The position numbers and the translations under genes are program-made. Below, one piece after another: positions 60,996 through 64,000 of a stretch of DNA of 64,000 nt; position 1 is the first letter of the stretch; every line of letters starts with the position of its first letter. The stretch lies in contig OZ245059.1 of assembly GCA_965224735.1 (NCBI GenBank), forward strand, positions 868,001 to 932,000, read 5' to 3'. Under the pieces are notes generated by a model, which was given only the letters and a program-made list of their open reading frames with translations, did no database searches and had not been told where the DNA came from. The stretch comes from Robiginitomaculum_A sp036478535. Lineage in GTDB: Bacteria > Pseudomonadota > Alphaproteobacteria > Caulobacterales > Maricaulaceae.

Positions 60996-62681
60996 ATGGC
61001 CGCCACGAAAACGTTAGTTTTGTTCGCTACGGGGACTTTGTTGGCCACCATATCCCTCATGGCTACAGCTCAGGCTATATCTCAATCCCCCTTTGCCAAT
61101 AAAAACAAGAAAAAAGCTTGGGAAATCGCTGCGCCTCCGCCGCCAGAGCCCCATGCTCCTTATGTTCCTGCGGCTCAAACGCCGCAAATCCCTCCAGCCG
61201 CACAAAATACTAATGGCGCGTCTGCATATCATTTCACGGACCAACCCACCACCGTGCCCGTTCAGCCAAACGGAACATATACGCCGCCTGCAAATACCGA
61301 GACAACCAACGGGCAGTACTATCCTGGTAAACAGCCTGCCCGCCAAACAGACTACCAACAAACTGCGCCGCGCAACGGAACGCAAAATATAACGCAATAC
61401 ACTCAACCTTCTCAGAGACAAAACCAAGCGCCGCAAAATACGCAAGGCACATATCAAGGCACATATAATGCGGCTCCCGCTCTGCGCGGCACGTCTAAGC
61501 CATCATGGAGTGAACGCTTTGGCATCGAAACCACATTTTCTGGCTATATAAAAGCAGGTGTTGCCGCAATGGATCAGGTTGATAAAGATGTAAAACTTGC
61601 AGGTGTTGCAGATATAAATTTGCGCGGGGAGGTTAGCGCGATTACAAATGGTGGCCTCGAATACGGTGCAGGACTGCGGGCGCGGGCGCAATTTGATAAA
61701 CACCGCCGGGGCTTTGGTGGGCGCGTAGGAGATTGCCCAGCTACTGATCCACAATGCGCCAGCGTCACAATTGATGCAAACGCGCGCGGCGTTAAAGGCC
61801 ATACGGGACAATTTTATAATGATGGTTTTCGCGATGTTCGCGAAACTGAATTTGGCCTAGAGGGCGCTTATTTATTTTTGCGCTCATCCTATGGTGATGT
61901 TTTAATTGGCCGTGATGGTGGCTCTGCCTATTTATTCTCGCTCGGCGCTCCCTCGCTCTTGGCCGTTAAGGCGTCCAATTCGCCTGTGGATTATACAGGG
62001 CTGGATAGCGTGAAGACCTATAATGACGCATCAGGGTTTTCTGAAAAAATTGCTTATACGTCCCCGCGCATGCTTGGCGATAATATAGGCGTTGGTATTC
62101 AGTTTGGCGCGTCTTATGCGCTTAATGCCCGTGCTTGCGGTGTTGATTATTGCGTGCGCAAAAATACCAATAATCCGATCGAGGCGCTTGCGCCTGAAAT
62201 AGAAGACGTAATGGAATTTGGCGTTTCTTTTGATAGAACGTTTGAGAACGGCCTTAAAGCCGAACTTACGGGAACCTATGCACGCGGTAGCGAGGTAAAC
62301 GGAAACGCTATTTTTGATGATCTTTCTGCCTATAGCTTTGGGCTAGAGCTTTCGGGTAAAAACTTTACCTTTGGTACATCTTATCTTAATTCAAATAACG
62401 GGTTTGCAGGCGATGGTGATTATACCGCCTACGATGCTGGGATTACATGGCAACCTTCTAATTGGGGCCTTACTGCCAGTTATGGCCACGCTAGCGATAA
62501 GCTCGCGCGCCTGAAATCTGACCAGGCCGTCTTTGGTGTCAGTTATGATTTTGATAAGTTTCGCCTTGGCACGGGTGTACAATATATCAACCGCAAAGTC
62601 CCCGTCATAAATGGCGGCGTGCGCGAAGAGCGCAAAGAAGACGCGGCGGCTCTCTTTATTGAAGGCAGTGTTACTTTTTAG
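60996..62681 (+). CDS. Porin with proline/glutamine-rich N-terminal extension
   Basis: A 561-residue outer-membrane protein. Signal peptide MAATKTLVLFATGTLLATISLMATAQA; I start at the ATG at 60996 with AAGGG about 10 bases upstream rather than the TTG at 60978. Residues ~30-170 are low-complexity (PPPPEPHAPYVPAAQ, QPARQTDYQQTAP, QGTYQGTY from a 12-bp duplication). The remainder has alternating beta strands with a terminal Phe (EGSVTF) and the constriction-type segment FLRSSYGDVLIGRDGGSAY typical of alphaproteobacterial general porins. The 140-residue extension is unusual and would lie in the periplasm. The 88 bases after the gene are AT-rich with no terminator that I see. Confidence 0.85.
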   Translation: MAATKTLVLFATGTLLATISLMATAQAISQSPFANKNKKKAWEIAAPPPPEPHAPYVPAAQTPQIPPAAQNTNGASAYHFTDQPTTVPVQPNGTYTPPANTETTNGQYYPGKQPARQTDYQQTAPRNGTQNITQYTQPSQRQNQAPQNTQGTYQGTYNAAPALRGTSKPSWSERFGIETTFSGYIKAGVAAMDQVDKDVKLAGVADINLRGEVSAITNGGLEYGAGLRARAQFDKHRRGFGGRVGDCPATDPQCASVTIDANARGVKGHTGQFYNDGFRDVRETEFGLEGAYLFLRSSYGDVLIGRDGGSAYLFSLGAPSLLAVKASNSPVDYTGLDSVKTYNDASGFSEKIAYTSPRMLGDNIGVGIQFGASYALNARACGVDYCVRKNTNNPIEALAPEIEDVMEFGVSFDRTFENGLKAELTGTYARGSEVNGNAIFDDLSAYSFGLELSGKNFTFGTSYLNSNNGFAGDGDYTAYDAGITWQPSNWGLTASYGHASDKLARLKSDQAVFGVSYDFDKFRLGTGVQYINRKVPVINGGVREERKEDAAALFIEGSVTF

Positions 62682-62769
62682 ATTTCACTAAATATTTTTT
62701 GATATTTTAAGAATGTCACAATCTCTACCCCATTGTCTGGATTACTAAATATAGTTAATCCACTTATTT

Positions 62770-63831
62770 ATGATTAAGTTTGGTTTTTTATCAAAGAGGG
62801 AACGCCGTGAGTTGAAGAGTGTCGTGCGTTGTCCGAGCGAGGATCACGGGATAGCGCGGCGGTGTAATGCTTTGCTTTTGTTGGATGAGGGCAAAAGCTG
62901 TCAACAAATAGCGCAATATTTGTATCTTGATGATGACACGACCCGTACCTGGTACAAAAAATATGCCGAGGGTGGTTTTGACCTGATGGCGAGTTTTGAT
63001 TACAAGGGTGGTTTCTCCAAATTGAGTGTGGACATAGAAGCGGCTCTTGTGTCTTGGCTAGAGGCTCGTGTCTGTCAGAATGTACACGAGGTTCGCGCCT
63101 TTATCTGGCACAACTGGCAAGTCGATTATTCCAAGTCTGGCTGTATCAAATTACTGCATCGTTTGGGTTTTGAATACAAAAAACCTACGCCTTTACCAGC
63201 TCATATTAACGAGCAGGCACAGGCTGAATTTATAGAGAATTATCAACGGCTCTTGAACGACTTAACGCTTGATGAGACGGTATATTTCTGTGATGCTGTG
63301 CACCCTGAACATCAATCAAGGCCCGCCCACGGTTGGATGCGTAAAGGCAGCAATACGGCCATCAAGCGGAGCTCGGGGCGCAGGCGGGTCAATATTCACG
63401 CAGCGATTAATCTGGAGAATTTTGACACACCCTTTATGGATGTGGACCGGGTTGATAGTGACAACGCCATTCAATTATTTGAGAAATTGGAGGCACGTAA
63501 TCTGGATAAAAAGCGTATCTACTTGATCTTGGATAACGCGCCTTATCACCGCTCCGCCAAGGTAAGACAGTGGCTGGGGCGCAAAGATTGTAAAATAAAA
63601 CCAATCTGGCTGCCAACATATTGCCCGCATCTAAATGCTATTGAGAGGCTTTGGGGCGTCATGCACAGGCATGTCACACATAATAAATTCTACCCGACAT
63701 TTACAAAATTTGGTCATGCTATACTCAAATTCTTACGAGAAACCATACCCAAACAATGGAGAAATTTCCGAGACACCGTAACCGACAATTTCCGAATAAT
63801 TTCAGATGAAAAATTTCGAGTTATGGAGTAG
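62770..63831 (+). CDS. IS630-family transposase, apparently intact
   Basis: A 353-residue DDE transposase. The N-terminal HTH (ARRCNALLLLDEGKSCQQIAQYLYLDDDTTRTWYKKYAEGG) leads to the catalytic core: YFCDAVHPEHQ (first Asp), LILDNAPYHRS (second Asp) and LPTYCPHLNAIERLWGVMHR (Glu). The frame is complete, so the element may still be active. Terminal repeats could not be resolved by eye; IS630 elements insert at TA. It separates the porin gene from ssrA, and its end is only about 50 bases before the tmRNA. Confidence 0.92.
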   Translation: MIKFGFLSKRERRELKSVVRCPSEDHGIARRCNALLLLDEGKSCQQIAQYLYLDDDTTRTWYKKYAEGGFDLMASFDYKGGFSKLSVDIEAALVSWLEARVCQNVHEVRAFIWHNWQVDYSKSGCIKLLHRLGFEYKKPTPLPAHINEQAQAEFIENYQRLLNDLTLDETVYFCDAVHPEHQSRPAHGWMRKGSNTAIKRSSGRRRVNIHAAINLENFDTPFMDVDRVDSDNAIQLFEKLEARNLDKKRIYLILDNAPYHRSAKVRQWLGRKDCKIKPIWLPTYCPHLNAIERLWGVMHRHVTHNKFYPTFTKFGHAILKFLRETIPKQWRNFRDTVTDNFRIISDEKFRVME

Positions 63832-63885
63832 TGGGAGTATAAATTTAATTAGTTCTTCCCATTAGAGCTATCACCCCCTATATAG

Positions 63886-64000
63886 AGTGCGTCGGCTTGC
63901 CGACTATGACGATAAACGCGCGTGTAATAAACGGGCTGGACCCGGGGGCGGTACCCGGCGACTCCACCATAACATCCAATAATATGGGTGTTTTGACGGG
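63886..64000 (+). ncRNA. ssrA: tmRNA, circularly permuted (two-piece) form: acceptor piece and spacer, partial
   Basis: The segment ending 63969 has the tmRNA acceptor end: T arm CCGGG-GGCGGTA-CCCGG, acceptor strand CGACTCC and ACCA. In Alphaproteobacteria the gene is permuted: this 3' half comes first, then a spacer that is cut out, then the 5' half with the tag ORF. The spacer is visible (AACATCCA and TGGGTGTT can pair), and the window ends in GGG, which would open the expected GGGGTCG partner of CGACTCC. The tag-coding piece lies beyond the window. The 5' end at about 63886 is an estimate. Confidence 0.85.

Overview
The window is a chromosomal segment of an alphaproteobacterium of moderate GC. 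Four things point there: (1) a circularly permuted, two-piece type ssrA (tmRNA) gene begins at the right edge; (2) conserved alphaproteobacterial neighbourhoods are present (ileS-lspA-DUF3035-mutL, DUF3576-leuS-lptE-holA, secB divergent from a Tim44-like gene and mltA-smr, cpdR beside an N-formylglutamate amidohydrolase, an NDUFA9-like SDR beside uppP); (3) DnaG and IleRS have the eroded zinc motifs I associate with the class; (4) MutL carries the endonuclease motif. I cannot name the order.

Layout. 1-4.3 kb: the end of a PEP-mutase/isocitrate-lyase-like gene and a convergent ppk2 gene are separated by an AT-rich insertion carrying a single-chain methyltransferase-endonuclease fusion (endonuclease half HpaII-like) and a broken IS1595-type transposase. 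About 440 bp of the target is duplicated on both sides. 4.5-10.7 kb: minus-strand housekeeping genes ileS, lspA, DUF3035 lipoprotein and mutL, with a terminator hairpin that also contains the apparent mutL ribosome-binding site. 10.9-13.1 kb: a flavoprotein and a WecG/TagA glycosyltransferase. 13.3-24.7 kb: a near-complete branched-chain amino acid supercluster, ilvD-ilvC-ilvB-ilvH-leuA-leuC-leuD-leuB-ilvA, preceded by a 47-codon Leu/Ile/Val-rich leader ORF and a textbook attenuator. 24.8-34.2 kb: DegP/HtrA protease, radical SAM protein, rpoD, dnaG, an XRE regulator, a candidate small RNA, N-formylglutamate amidohydrolase and cpdR. 34.2-40.4 kb: tRNA-Val(GAC) next to 42-bp repeats, an orphan ORF, the NDUFA9-like SDR, uppP and two convergent acyltransferase-3-type membrane proteins. 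40.5-43.0 kb: three decayed insertion sequences. 43.1-55.1 kb: ruvX, a lysophospholipid acyltransferase, an uncharacterised three-gene coiled-coil/membrane cassette, xerC, a coiled-coil protein, a CnoX/YbbN-type thioredoxin, secB, Tim44-like, mltA, smr. 55.3-64 kb: mscS, holA, lptE, leuS, DUF3576 lipoprotein, porin, an intact-looking IS630 transposase, and the start of ssrA.

Two themes cut across the window. The first is regulation by RNA structure: the ilv/leu attenuator, the mutL terminator/RBS hairpin, the candidate sRNA and the permuted tmRNA. The second is an unusually high density of short, nearly perfect tandem duplications (12 to 42 bp units, 2 to 8 copies). Within ORFs the units are multiples of three or their shifts are absorbed; at ORF ends and in intergenic DNA they are often 13, 14, 16, 17, 20 or 42 bp. 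These duplications have extended the LeuC tail, split the leuA/leuC stop-start overlap, inserted four octapeptides in the NDUFA9-like protein and expanded a tetrapeptide eightfold in a dead transposase.
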